DNA of 64,000 nt from Taudactylus pleione (GCA_031769625.1 JAUIMM010000121.1:8084001-8148000), one strand, 5' to 3'; shown: positions 10,022-21,755, counted from the first letter of the stretch. Numbers and translations: made by a program. The notes: generated by a model not told the origin, from the sequence alone.

Positions 10022-11330
10022 TGTCACAATTGGTGTCTGCGAGTTACCTCTCTCAGGTGGTGATCGGGTTTCAACGGAGGCCGGCATGACTGGAACCACA
10101 GATGATGTAGATGAATAGCTCTTTTATTCTAAGAAGTGGGTAGCAGTGAGAACTGCCTTTGGTGATGAGTGACTGGAACTGGAAACTTGAGACGTTGGAA
10201 TGTAACCAGAAGGAACTTGGAGGGGCCGGACTGGAACCGTCAGGTAGGCTGACTGAGCTGGTCGGGTTACTAGTAGATGGGCTTGCAGACGGATGGTAGT
10301 GTGGAAGCTACATGGAGCGGCCGGATAGCCGTGGGTAAACGCTGGTATCTGGGTAGCTATGTGGAGCGGCCGGTTAGCCGTGGGTAGACGCTGGTAGCTG
10401 GGTGGCTCCGTGGAGCGGCTGGATAGCCGTGGGTAGACGCTGGTAGCTGGGTAGCAACGTGGAGCGGCTGGATAGCCGTGGGTAGACGCTGGTAGCTGGG
10501 TGGCTACGTGGATAGAACTGGTGAGCTTGGAACTTGACTCTGGACTGGAATAACGTGACAATGGCTGAAGGGAAATCAGGTAATGCTGAGACGAGAGTTA
10601 AACAGGGTGACCCGGAAATGCTGTGACAAGGTTGGAATTCAGGTGCAGGCTGGATTGGATAATTGGGAATTTTAGGTTCAGGGAGGGAGTAGGTAGGTAA
10701 AAGGAACAGGAGTTGATCCACAGCAGGAAGCAAGGCAGGGTGACACGATGCAGGTTTACAGAGTGCCAGGGACCAAACAGGAGTAGGACTAGCAGCAGAG
10801 CACAGGCCAGGTATTGCTGTAACAGGACGACTGGATGCCAGGTATTACTGTAACAGGTTTACGGGATGCACCAGGGGTTGCTGCCAGCAGGTTAACTGGA
10901 TTGCCAGGTATAGCTGTAACAGGTTTCAGGGATACACTTGAAATGCAGAAACAGCATGAACCATACACCACGGGAAGATGAGATGTTCAGGCCCAGAATG
11001 CTATCAGGGGAGGAAACATATACCCTGGGGCTGGCAGCAATTGATGGATATGGACAGGTGGTCTGGCAGTAGCATTCTGAGTGGTGGAAGGCACAACATG
11101 CAGAGGGAGTATTCATCTCTACAGCTCTGAGAATCAGAACCACACCTGCGACTCCAATCAGGGCTAGCAGTGCTCACAGACAGGAGAGACCAGGTGCAGT
11201 ATTTACTGTGACAGGAATGCATAGAGAAGTCAGAGCAGATCCCCCAGGAGAACTACAAACACAGATCCATGGGACAGCTGACAGGGGTAAGTCTCAAGTC
11301 AAAAGGTGACAACTAGACAGGGTCGTGACA
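10022..11330 (-). repeat. 5' LTR of the sushi-type element
   Basis: Starts TGTCACAATTGG and ends GGGTCGTGACA on the plus strand. It pairs with 6876-8126 and includes the longer version of the ~52-bp tandem block at about 10310-10520. Transcription would run leftwards from the TATA-like element near 11015-11023. Confidence 0.88.
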
Positions 11331-11400
11331 CCCTCACGCCCTGGATGCCCCTGGTGGGCCTGCTAAAGTATCACAAAATGCTGACAACATAGGAGGATGC
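11331..11400 (-). pseudogene. Gypsy integrase relic, upstream piece
   Basis: This continues the relic at 6313-6870 across the LTR insertion, after the duplicated CCCTC. The short stretch is degenerate, and the match to the zinc-binding side of integrase is weak and rests mainly on continuity. Confidence 0.35.
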
Positions 11401-11962
11401 TATCTAAGAGGGTCAATTAATCACAGAAGGCAAAGAAAGATCTGAGGCCACAAACAGAAGCATTGCACAGGTCAGTTTGATCTTCGCATGCTTTGTTACT
11501 GTAAATAAAGGGTTATTTAAAAAAAAATATATATATATGGTTTTCTCCCCCCCCCCCCCCCCAAAAAAAAAAAATCCATATGCCACGGACCTCTCAATAT
11601 GGGCTGGTATGTGAAAATAGGGGAAAAATGGCATGGGGTTCCTCCTATTTTTCCATAGCCAGCACTGGGCTGAACCAGCCGGGAGCTAATTCTATAGCAG
11701 GAGGACACACTGCGTGGGGTCCCCATACCATAACATTAACCAGCCCTAAACTGGTCGGTCGAGGGCTGGATTTACTCGGAAAGTCGAGATCTGAAAAAAA
11801 AATGGGGTCTCCCTTCCCGTAGATCATCCAGCCCTGGGCAGGGCCGGCAACAGAGATTATGGGGCCCATTACACTGATATCTCTGGGGGCCCCACTCTCC
11901 ACAGAAATCACGCATCCCATCTGCACCAATATCTATCTAGATGCATGTAGTCTACATGCATC

Positions 11963-12000
<38 letters not shown>

Positions 12001-12475
12001 TAAATATAGATATATTACATAGAGGTCCAGTCTCCAGTTCAATATGTGCATAAGTGGAGGGTTTTATATATATATACTGTATGTATATGTGATGTACTGA
12101 CTGGTTTGTACAGTGCTGCACCACTAGCACCAGGTTCAGCTGTGTTCGGATTGCTTCAGTGGCCGATTTCCCCGTGTTAAGATAGGACACACCGTGACAG
12201 AGAGGCAAGCCTGAATTCCCCCTTTGCAGACACAATGACCAGTCAGGAGGGAAGGTGCAACGCAATTTTATTATTTGTTAATAATTAACAACAAATGACA
12301 GGAGATATTAACCATTTACAGATGGAATAAAATTAATTACACTATTCAATGACAAGGTAATTATTTATTAACTCCCCGTCATCTACCGGTGACCCCAGCT
12401 GGCAAGCAATGTGAAACCAACAAGAACCACAATTCCTGCAGAACTTTACCAAAAAAACAAATGAGACCTAAATAT
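11401..12475. other. Unclassified DNA with simple repeats
   Basis: Contains an A/T-rich tract, a run of Cs and a run of As (11518-11578), an AT/GA microsatellite (11960-12015) and a hAT-like terminus CAGGGCCGGCAACAGAG near 11840. No gene seen. Confidence 0.5.
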
Positions 12476-12479
12476 GAAA

Positions 12480-12930
12480 CCTGCTGGTCTAGCTTAAATC
12501 AATGGTGCTCCGGCAGTTTATAGCTGTGAAATACAGTCTGTGCTAACACTCTCTTTTGCTGAGGAAAACGTGGGAAAAAGACACATGCAGGTTAGGCTTA
12601 TATCAGTAGTGCACCAGGAACCTGCAATAGTTTAAACTGAGTCTTTGAGCCTTTACTGAGAAAAATAGGGACAACACTTAGGCTATGCTGGAAGCAGTAG
12701 TTCACCGGCAACTTGCAACAGTTTTTAACACAGTCTTTGAGCCTTTGCTGAGAAAAATAGGGACAACAATTAGGCTGTGCTGGAAGCAGTAGATCACCGG
12801 CAGATTTGCAGCACTTAACACAGTGTTTGCTAATACTAGGCCCTACTGAGAAAAATAACAAGGGCTATGCTGGAAGCAGTAGTTCACCGGCAGATTTGCA
12901 GCATTTAACACAGTCTTTGCTAATTGCCTA
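12480..12930. repeat. ~91-bp tandem repeat, four clear units plus a divergent one
   Basis: Units begin GGAAGCAGTAGTTCACCGGCA and include TGAGAAAAATAGGGACAACA and AACACAGTCTTTG. Later units have partly different interiors. The leftmost unit (12480-12600) is the most diverged. Confidence 0.8.
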
Positions 12931-14789
12931 TGCCACAATTTACTATCACCAGAATTGCCAGTCGGGGTTACACAGGGCTAAATAAACAAGCAATATACAT
13001 TACAACAGCATGAATGGACTTTGAAATGGTTACCGGGCCAAAAAGTGTATAAGAAACAATTTACATCAACACCAATACGGGTAAATACTCAAACATTTCA
13101 TGCAAGCAAAATATTAATTAGCATTGACAATAATAACACAGCAAGCAGTGAACAGCTTTACAGAGTATTATAACAGATAAAGGGCCACGGAGGGCCACTA
13201 TCAACCCTTTAGCTAACACACGAGTCAAACAGTAAACAGAGCCAAATACATATCACATGGCATTACATTTACTTTAAAGCTAGACATAAAATACTTTGTA
13301 CATCACCCACAGTGGCATCGGAGATCAGCCGACACCCATAAGGCACGTCCCCTCCTGGACATGAGCCAGAGGTTCACAGGAAAGAAAATGACCACCAATG
13401 CAACTCTTGGGAAAAAGAGGGGGTGACCTATCTTTTACTTCCCCCCTATTTCAACATTACACACACACTTTACATATATATATATATATAGTACATAGAT
13501 AGAAGCTGGAGCTATTTGTGAAGTGAGAAAATAGGGCACTCACTCTCTGTCAATATCCAATATCAATTCTAAATAAAAAATACCCTGTCATAGATGTTAC
13601 ATTTACCCCCACAAACAGCCGTTAGGTCAGTAGAGGTGCAGAGCTGCAGCTCACAGCACAGCTTGCAGTAGTGTACGGTTTGTGTGCCCGGCGGTGGTCC
13701 TGCTTCTCTTTGGTGGATGGATCTCACGCAATAGCAGTCCAGGGACAGAGGCAAGGGGAGATGCAGCATCATACGCAATGACATAATGCCACAATATGCA
13801 CCAGTTACAGACCCAGTGACGGGGCCGCCGGATTTAACTTTGGGGGGCGCGGCTTCTAAACAATACACGGGTGGCGGCCGCCAGGGAGGGGCAGTCAATT
13901 TATTGTTTACTAATAGCTGCGGACCCGCAGCAGATGCCTTTTCTGCCCGAGCCCTCTGAATCTCAGGGGACCTTGGGGCCTGGCACGGGAGTACTCCTTG
14001 TACCCCCGTGTCGCTGGGCCTGGCCCTGGGATGAAAGCCCAGGGCTAATGCCTGCACTCCTGGGCAGTGGGTGCCGACAGGGGCGTAGGGAAGGTGGTTC
14101 CACTGAAGTGTGAGCTCCAGGCGCCGAAGTTGTCAGAGGGCGCCTTGAAGGCGGACTCTGGAAGCAGCTGTCAAATAGCTGACAGCCTGCCGGGTCAGTG
14201 TCCAGCCTGCCAGGTGCTGTGGATACAGAGTAGCAGCTTCAGTCCTGCCTTCCTGCTGCTCTAGTGAGACTGTGGTCAGAGGAACTTGTGCTGAGCCCTG
14301 ATTGGTGGAGCTCAGCACATGCTCATCTGACCCCAGCAGAGGGCGGGGCTACAGCAACATGTCGACATCAGGGGTATATTTACGGAAGGGAATCTATCCT
14401 GTAACATGGAGGAAGAAGCTGCTGGGTCCACATAAAGGTGTGAGAGGTACACCAGTTAGTCTGTCTGGTTATGTCTATTACCCTCCCTGCCTATATGTGT
14501 GTATGTGTATACCTCCCTGCCTGTATGTGTATATATACAGTATGTATGTATGTATGTGTGACCCTGCCTGTATGTGTATATATGTATGTATTTGCGACCC
14601 TACCTGTATGTATGTGTGACCCTGCTTGTATGTTTGAAAATGCCTGTAAACAAACAAGTGCCCTTGTTTTGCGCTATTCCTTTAAAAATGACAATAGAAG
14701 TCTAAAATATTAGAGAACATACAATGGACGGCTGCATCTTTCCCTTTATATTTCTATTAGACAGATACACAATAGATAGTAACAAAAGA
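12931..14789. other. No gene recognised
   Basis: Mixed sequence with a TA microsatellite at 13474-13491, a GC-rich stretch at 13800-14340 probably of repeat origin, and a degenerate TGTATGTG-type array at 14460-14640. Open frames here overlap low-complexity DNA and show no family motifs. Confidence 0.45.
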
Positions 14790-15310
14790 ACAAGAAGAGA
14801 AGGGGCGCTCACATTCACAAATGAAATATGAATATACTGTAGAACCAAATTGTGATACAGTCAGTGTCAGCAGCAATCTAGGTGCTCCAATAATCAGTCC
14901 CAGATGGAGAGGTGGATAATGGATTTTCTTTCCTTCTCAGGGATATAGTGATACTGAGTTCTTGTTGATCTTTAAATTTTAATGGATAGTGAAAGCACCG
15001 TTTTCAGGATATGTGATAGTTCTTTGTGGTTTTGCTGAAAAATACCCTTACACCAAAAATACACCCAAACAAAGATGGCCAATTGGCCATTATCAGTAAT
15101 AATTAAAACACTTTCTCAAGAATATAAAAATGAAGTAGTATTTATTCCATAAAGACAGTAAATTCCATATGGAGTTGCTTACATCAAATGTAAAATCACA
15201 GATATAGATAGAAACCCAACACATTTCGTCCTCAAACAGGACTTCATCAGGGGTACATCATCATATGACTGAATCAACAGTCCTATTGTTAACCAGAAAA
15301 ATCACTGCAC
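14790..15310 (-). mobile_element. Penelope-like / unclassified retroelement 3' end, copy A
   Basis: On the minus strand this runs from the CTGATGA...GACGAAA stem-loop (15250 to 15224) through GGAATAAATACTAC to a GAGCGCCCCTTCTCTTC end near 14800. The element at 23265-23545 has the same landmarks in the same order (GACGAAACGCGTTGG, AATAAAA, GGCGCCCCTTCTTTC), so the two share a 3' end. There is no coding region. Assignment to Penelope-like elements is inference from the hammerhead-like motif. Confidence 0.4.
15224..15250 (-). ncRNA. Hammerhead-like stem-loop
   Basis: On the minus strand CTGATGA is followed by one A, a five-pair stem GTCCT/AGGAC with loop GTTTG, then GAAA. CTGATGA-stem-GAAA is the hammerhead ribozyme core. 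The extra A beside stem II and the unclear stems I and III mean it may be a decayed or non-catalytic derivative. Confidence 0.35.
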
Positions 15311-15846
15311 TATAATCAGATGAACCTAAGTCAGCTTATAGGGGACGAAGTGAATGAGCACACTTAGCTCAATAGATGGATTTTTTATCCGTAGATAGAG
15401 TGCACTTAAACACAGTATTGCATCCCACTCCGTCAAGAAGCTGCTAGTGTTAGCTCAACATGCAGGTGAGGGGGTTGGCTGGAGTGACACGGAGCTAGTG
15501 TGACAAGGGGCTAGTGTGACGTTTGAGGATAGAGCTCCCTCAGTAAAAGTACCCTGACGTTATCAGTGGACATTGATCCACGTGGACATTGATCTGGACC
15601 CCGATACTGCAGGACCCAGGGATGTAGCAGCTCCAAATCAGGCACAGATGCTCATATACAATTATACCTGATATGTAAATTATCACACACCTTTGTTTCA
15701 TTTTTATAGTGTATCGTTCAATTGGAAAACATTTTCAATAAAAAATACTTAGTTTAAAAAAAAAAATGTATCATATACCTCTAGTCCCCATAGAATCAAA
15801 TTCATATATTCTATTTAGTGTGATTGCACGGATATATATATATATA

Positions 15847-16025
15847 ATATGAGATATGGTAAGAACTTACCCTTGTTATCTCTATTTCTACGAAGTCCAT
15901 AGGGTTCCACAGGATACCTTGGGGTATAGGTGTGACGTCAGTCGCAGGGCACCAAAGAGTTAAGCTTTCAGCCTCCCAGGATGCACTGGGTCCCCCTCCT
16001 ATACCCCGCCCCCGAGCCAAGGCAC
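15847..16025. repeat. DIRS left inverted terminal repeat
   Basis: From about CCACAGGATACCTTGGGG to GAGCCAAGGCACCTCAG it is almost identical to the reverse complement of 21607-21751. The outermost ~65 bases (ATATGAGATATGG...) are unique to this side and are copied in the internal complementary region. Confidence 0.9.
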
Positions 16026-16181
16026 CTCAGTTAGTTACCAAGCCATAGGCCGGAGGAGGAGAAGGAAGAGAGAGAACAAAGATCTGGACACATACAAGAA
16101 TCACATTCTCACCAGACGGAGACGGAAAACCGGTGACCAGAGCAAAGCCCATCTGCAGCACAGGTGCGACAGGGCGGGAGT

Positions 16182-16293
16182 CCTGTGGAACCCTATGGAC
16201 TTCGTAGAAATAGAGATAACAAGGGTAAGTTCTTACCATATCTCATATTTTCTACTTCAGGGTCCATAGGGTATCCACAGGATACCTTGGGGA
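16182..16293. repeat. DIRS internal complementary region
   Basis: The left part (16182 to about 16248) is the exact complement of the outermost left end. The right part (about 16249 to 16293) is the complement of the outermost right end. The point where they meet, CATATCTCATAT followed by TTTCTACTTCAG, records the circle junction used to restore the termini during replication. It overlaps the region just past the recombinase frame. Confidence 0.9.
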
Positions 16294-16312
16294 TGTCCCA
16301 AAGCAGTATCCT

Positions 16313-17342
16313 TTAAGGGTGGGGACGCTCCTGTGCTGAAAGGAGAATCCGCCGCCCGAAGGAAGCATCCTGAGAGGCGAAGGTGTCAAACCTGTAATAC
16401 CTCACGAAGGTATGGATAGAGGACCACGTAGCAGCCTTGCAGATCTGGACTGCAGAGGCACCACGTCGAGCTGCCCACGAAGGACCCACAGACCTAGTGG
16501 AATGAGCCTTCACAGAAGGAGGAACCGGCAGGCCTTCATGAAGATAAGCTTCAGAAATAGCCATACGGATCCAGGCTGCCAAAGTTTGCTTTGAAGCAGG
16601 CCAACCCTTTTTACGGAAGCCATAGAGGACAAACAAAGCGTCCGACTTCCTAAACGAAGAAGTGCGGTCAACATAAGTCCTTAAGGCCAGCACAACATCC
16701 AAAGAGGCCTCACCCACGGAAAGACCCGGTGAGTTAAAGGCCGGAACAACGATTTCCTCGTTAACATGAAACTGGGAAACAACTTTGGGAAGAAACTCGG
16801 GCCGAGTGCGGAGCACTGCCCTGTTCCCATGAAAAACCAAGAAAGGGGGTCTACAAGAAAGAGCCCCTAACTCAGAAACACGTCTGGCCGAAGCAATAGC
16901 CAGAAGAAAAAACAGTCTTAGCTGTTAGCCATTTAAGATCCACTGAGCCCAGTGGTTCAAACGGCGGTCCTTGGAGAGCCCTCAGGACCACAGCCAAATC
17001 CCAAGGCGCCACAGGTGGAACAAAGGGCGGCTGAATGCGGACAACACCTTGCATAAAGGTGCGCACATCCGGGATTGTAGCAATCCTACGGTGAAACCAG
17101 ACAGACAGGGCCGAAACCTGTACCTTCAAAGAAGCAAGGCGAAGCCCATGATCTAGTCCCGCTTGCAGGAAGGCGAGAATCCGAGACAGACGAAACTCCC
17201 GCGGTGCATAACCTCTCGGTCGACACCACTGGAAGAACGTATGCCACACGCGATGGTATATCCTCGCGGAAGACGGTTTCCGAGCTCGCAACATGGTACG
17301 CACCACAGAGCTGAAAAACCCCCGGGACCTCAGCATGGCCAT
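16313..17342 (-). pseudogene. DIRS tyrosine recombinase (frameshifted)
   Basis: This enzyme integrates the circular DNA copy of the element. The ATG at 17342 starts MAMLRSRGFFSSVV, followed by an N-terminal core-binding region (ARIYHRVWHTFFQWC, RILAFLQAGLDHGL). The catalytic half shows the expected order: Arg in ASARRVSELG, HSTRS carrying the His-x-x-Arg pair, and a Tyr-rich FVRYYRFDTF segment near the C-terminus. About 343 codons are spanned, a normal length. The frame breaks within a run of six Ts near 16905: the upstream half runs off to a stop at 16872 and the downstream half is open from about 16900 to 16313. A one-base insertion in the run is the simplest explanation, or a base-calling error. 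It overlaps the end of the MT-containing frame by a few bases, compact as in other DIRS elements. Confidence 0.85.
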
Positions 17343-19435
17343 CTCAACAGCCACGCCGTCAAAGACAGCCGAGTCAGGTCCGGGTGACGACAAGGACCCT
17401 GAGACAAGAGGTCCGGTCGTAGCGGCAACCGCAGAGGACTGTCCACGGACAGACCCTGAAGGTCTGAGAACCAGTGCCGTCTGGGCCACGCGGGAGCTAT
17501 CAACAGGAGCGTCCCTCCTTCCTGTTTGAATTTCCGGATTACCCGTGGAAGAAGGGAGACCGGAGGGAACAGATATGCGAACTGGAACGTCCACCGGACG
17601 GACAGAGCATCCACCAGAGACGCCCCTTCGGCTCTTGTGCGAGACCCGTACACCGGCAACTAGTTGTTGTGCCGGGACGCCATGAGGTCGATCTCTGGAA
17701 GACCCCATCTGTCCACCAGTAGTTGAAAAACGTCCGGGTGCAGGGACCATTCCCCCGGAAAGTCCGCCTCCCAATTGAGCACTCCCGGGATGAAGACCGC
17801 TGATATGGCCGGAAGATTGCGCTCCGCCCAAACCAGGATCCGAGACACCTCTACGAGAGCCGCCCGGCTTCGGGTTCCTCCTTGCCTGTTTATGTAGGCC
17901 ACGGTGGTAGCGTTGTCCGACTGGACCTGTACCGGGTGACCCTGGAGAAACCGATGTGCCTGCTGGAGAGCATTGAAGACCGCATGGAGTTCCAAGATAT
18001 TGATTGGAAGCTCCGCTTCTGTCGGAGTCCACCTGCCCTGGAACAGATGTGGACCCGAAACTGCTCCCCAGCCCCGAAGACTGGCGTCCGTAGTCAACAG
18101 GACCCAATTTGGAATCCAGAACGGACGTCCCTCGCTGAGGTGGGTCGTCTGTAACCACCAAGCAAGGGACAGGCGAACCTCCGGGGTGAACACAATCGTC
18201 TGGGACTTCAGAGACTGAGGCAGCCCGTTCCACTTTGACAGGATCAGGTGCTGCAGAGGTCTGGAGTGAAACTGGGCATATTCCACCATGTCGAACACCG
18301 ACACCATGGAGCCCAGTAACCTCATCGCCGAGTGTAGAGACACCTGGCGGCTGTGCAGACAACTGCGCACCCTTGACTGCAAAGCAGAGATCTTTTCCTC
18401 CGTCACGAAGATCTTTTGCTGTCCCGAGTCCAATAAGGCTCCAAGATGCAGAATCCTCCGAGACGGGATTAGAGTGGACTTCTGCCAGTTGATTAGCCAG
18501 CCGTGCCGTTGCAGCAGGGCAATGGTCAGGTCTAAGTGGCGTAACAGGAGCTCTGGAGATCCAGCCACCAATAACAGGTCGTCCAAGTACGGCAACATGC
18601 GGACTCCCTGCAGCCGCAGAGAAGCCGCCATGACCGCCATCACCTTGGTGAAGACACGTGGTGCTGTCGCCAGGCCAAAAGGTAACGCCCGAAACTGGAA
18701 GTGGTCGCTGCGGATTGCAAACCTGAGGAACTGTTGATGGCGCAAAAGAATAGGGACATGCAGGTAAGCGTCCTGTATGTCCAATGACACCATGTAGTCC
18801 CCCGGTTCCAGCGCCAGAATGATGGACCGTAGGGTCTCCATCCGAAACTTCGGTACCCGCAAAGACTTGTTGAGTGCTTTGAGGTTGAGAATCGGACGAT
18901 ACGACCCATTGGGTTTCTGTACCAAAAAAAGATTTGAATAGAAACCCTGGCCCCTCTGGGAGAATGGAACAGGTACTATAACTCCAGCCTGGAGCATAGT
19001 GTGCAATACCTTCCGCAGCTCCGTAGCCTTGTTCCGGTCTGATGGTAGACCCGTGGTGAAGAATCGAGCCGGGGGTCTGTGCCGGAAGGAGAGGGCGTAC
19101 CCGTGGGAGACCACCTCCAGAACCCAAGTGTCTGTCGTAGTGACCGACCAACACTGGGCGAACTGCAGCAGGCGGCCTCCCACCCTGGGATCCCCCAAAG
19201 GGAGGCCCGGACCGTCAGGCCGCAGGCTTGTCATCTGGCTTGGGGGCCGGACGTCTGGTACTCCATGCCTGCTTCCGGGGCTTGACCGATTTCCTAGGGC
19301 CAGCCTGACGAGGAAACGACTGTGGTTTGGGCCTGCCCTGGGCCCTAGATGACCGAAAGGACGATGGTCCAGAACCAGAAGGAGCAGTGGCCGACAGGAG
19401 ACAAGCCGATTTGGCTGCCGCCAGCGTGGCAACAA
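17330..19435 (-). pseudogene. DIRS reverse transcriptase-RNase H-methyltransferase-like ORF
   Basis: The frame 19435-17660 (591 codons) carries RT: LVQKPNGSYRP near residue 171, catalytic VSLDIQDAY with Asp219, and LPYLDDLLL with the YLDD box at 283-286. RNase H follows: TTDAS with Asp450, NILELHA with Glu482 and SDNATT with Asp507. The tail WGLPEIDLMASR begins the DAM-like methyltransferase region of DIRS elements. A single TAG at 17660-17662 interrupts it, and the same frame stays open to 17330, including APAWPRRHWFSDL, typical of that region. The start is uncertain because the frame overlaps gag and the first start-like codon is not ATG. The product would copy element RNA into DNA. All visible RT and RNase H acidic residues are intact. 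Confidence 0.9.
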
Positions 19436-20675
19436 TCTTATCCAGATCTGGACCGAAGAGAACTTCTCCGGTAAACGGCAAGGCTTCCAGACCCTTCTTG
19501 GAATCTGCGTCCGCCTTCCAGGATCGCAGCCACAAGGTGCGACGAGCAGCTACCGCTGCTGAAGAAATTCTAGACACTAGAGTACTAATGTCTAGAGCCG
19601 CCTCGTTGATGTAAGTGGCCGAATCACGGAGATTGCCAATCAACTCCGCCTGTTCGGCCGGACAGTCGGAATCAAAAGAAGCCTCTAATGAATCCGCCCA
19701 GCGCTCCATCGCTCTGGCAACCCAGCAAATGGCCATAGCCGGCCGTGCTGCCCCCCCCACAAGGGAATAAGCGGACTTCAGGCAGATTTCCACCTTGCGG
19801 TCCGTAGCATCCTTAAAGGAGGACATGGATGGCATCGGCAATGTGGCACTACGGACAAGACGGGTCACGTGAGAATCCACCTGTGGAGGGGATTCACACT
19901 TAGCAAAATAATTATCCGCGAACGGATAAGCCACCGCCAGGCGTCTCTGCGGCTGGTATCTTTTGCCAGGCTGTTTCCACGCCTCCTATAAATGGTCCAC
20001 CAACTGACCCGAAAGAGGAAAGACTGTGGCATCGCCCTTCACATCTTTGAAAAAGGCATATTTAGACTTAGCCGCTGGGGGAACTTTGTCCTCAATCACC
20101 AAGGCTGTGCGGACCGCCCGAATAAGTCCAGGAATATATACTTTGGACTTAGCATCAGCGTCCTTAGTATGGAGAGGTTCCTGATCGTAAGGATCCAGAA
20201 TCTCCCCATCATCAGACGTCCCTTCGTCATCCTCATAAGGAGCGGACAGAGACGCCACCGGCCGTTTATGAGGCCGCATCACAGACTCCCCTTGCAATAC
20301 ATCCGACAAGTGCTGTACAGAACTCGTCAGGGAGTTAACCCACGCTGGCTCCTGAGAAACCGGGAGTGGGGAAATAGGGAGACTGTGGGGTACCACCAAT
20401 TGTCGTGGGAAACCCTGCATGGGTGACGACACCACAGACTGCTGGGACAAACCCATCGGAGTAAACGCGGGCTGCGGAGCTAACTGGCCCACTAAAGCTG
20501 TTAGCGCCTGAGCGAAACAAGCCCAGGGCGGCTCCTGTACCGGTGCTGTAACCGTAAGAGGCTGCGCCATGGACAAACACTGCCGGCAAAGGCCCTCCGC
20601 GCTACCCTCCCCCTCCGCTAACGGTACTTTACACGTGGTACACTGTAGCCGGAGGGGAAAATCACTTTCAGACAT
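19215..20675 (-). pseudogene. DIRS gag-like ORF with one in-frame stop
   Basis: The ATG at 20675 begins MSESDFPLRLQ. An N-terminal CxxC...CxxC module follows (CTTCKVPLAE...GLCRQC), probably zinc-binding. The middle is Pro/Ser-rich, then acidic (YEDDEGTSDDGEI). At 19986-19988 a single TAG interrupts the frame, which otherwise stays open to 19215 as a helical capsid-like half (DATDRKVEICLKSAYS, CWVARAMERWADSLEAS) and a basic, Pro-rich tail ending near KPDDKPAA. Total about 486 codons. The deleted second copy at 58678-58869 has the same CxxC arrangement at its N-terminus. The role as a structural particle protein is inferred from DIRS organisation; sequence alone shows no known capsid fold. Confidence 0.78.
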
Positions 20676-21606
20676 GATGGCACCACGTATGTGACCCCTC
20701 TCACCAATTATATATTAAATAGGCGAGAGACCACCCTGCAGCACCGCACCGCAAGGGCTTAGCAGAAAGAACAGGGACAGTAATAAAGCTGACAGTTTAG
20801 AGAAGAAAAGTTACAGGCAGCGCTAGCACAGTCACATACAATGCAAAGAAAATCAATTCCTGCACTAACAGCGCTGATCACTCAACTACACAGACACAGG
20901 GCCTGGTAGGACACAGCGCTGCATACACAGACCTGACCACAGTGGAGGAGAGGTATGCGGGGGGACCCAGACCACGATGCTTCCGTCCAGTGCTTTCAGC
21001 AGCGTTCACCATGCGTTGGAGAAGATGGCCGCCGAGGAGCAGAGAGGAGGCTGGCCTGGGGGAGGAGCGCTGACACAGGGCCAGTCAGCACAGTGCAGAG
21101 AGGGCTGTGTGCAGCGGGGGAGGCGCCAGCTGTGAGACAGGGAAGACGCGCTCCCCTGGCATGCATTTAACCCCTGGGACGCCGCAGCGCTACCACTCTG
21201 CTGCGGTCCGCTGTCCCAGGGGGTAGTGGAAGCGCAGGTTGGTCGCCTGGCTCCACGCTGCAGCCAGTCCCCAGGGAGCCCCCTGCCTGGGGACTTAGGA
21301 CCATGTGATCAGCGGGGACCCACCGCGGGACCCCGCTGCTTACCTCTGTCCCCCTTGAATCCAGCCATGGTCTGGAACATCTGGGGTCACCGCTAGCTGT
21401 GACCCCAGATGCCCACCAGCATCCCCGGATCAGTACCGGCGTTCTGGTACCGGCGGGGTGTAGGGAAGACAGCATGGACGTCAGGACTGACTGTCCATGC
21501 TGTTCATCCAGATGTGCAGCCACAGCTGCATGAAGAAAAAGCTTCAGGGGCTCTTCTAGCCCCCACTCCAACAGGTGCACCCGACTCCGGCCGGGCACCA
21601 AACTAA
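20676..21606 (-). other. DIRS 5' leader, no gene
   Basis: Non-coding region between the right terminal repeat and the gag start. GC-rich, with no recognisable promoter element. Confidence 0.6.
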
Positions 21607-21751
21607 ACTGAGGTGCTTTGGCTCGGGGTATAGGAGGGGGACCCAGTGCATCCTGGGAGGCTGAAAGCTTAACTCTTTGGTGCCCTGCGACTGACGTCAC
21701 ACCTATACCCCAAGGTATCCTGTGGATACCCTATGGACCCTGAAGTAGAAA
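21607..21751. repeat. DIRS right inverted terminal repeat
   Basis: Reverse complement of the left repeat over about 140 bases, ending CTGAAGTAGAAA at the element edge. Only four bases (TATA) separate it from the candidate solo LTR. Confidence 0.9.
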
Positions 21752-21755
21752 TATA

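Larger units (their letters stand above)
6876..11330 (-). mobile_element. Sushi-type Ty3/Gypsy LTR retrotransposon, gag only
   Basis: Two direct repeats of about 1.25-1.31 kb bound a 1.9-kb interior. Both repeats run TGTCACGACC...TTGTGACA on the minus strand. The target duplication is CCCTC at 6871-6875 and 11331-11335. The interior has a purine tract beside the 3' LTR, a primer site beside the 5' LTR and gag-like frames only. There is no protease, RT, RNase H or integrase, so it cannot mobilise alone. The capsid-like segment resembles the gag of the sushi clade that also gave rise to PEG10/RTL genes. It sits inside an older integrase relic. Confidence 0.85.
15847..21751 (-). mobile_element. 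DIRS1-type tyrosine-recombinase retrotransposon, nearly complete
   Basis: A 5.9-kb element read on the minus strand: gag, then RT-RNase H-MT, then tyrosine recombinase. It is bounded by inverted terminal repeats and carries an internal complementary region matching both extreme ends, which is the diagnostic DIRS architecture. DIRS elements use a recombinase instead of an integrase, pass through a circular intermediate and make no ordinary target duplication. None is seen, the insertion lying in a (TA)n tract. Few lesions are visible: one stop in gag, one in the MT part and one frameshift in the recombinase, so insertion looks relatively recent. Confidence 0.93.

Noticed and set aside
16872..19154. 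A 760-codon frame on the minus strand
   Set aside because: Most of it is an alternative frame of the DIRS RT gene; only the last ~156 codons are the recombinase N-terminus.
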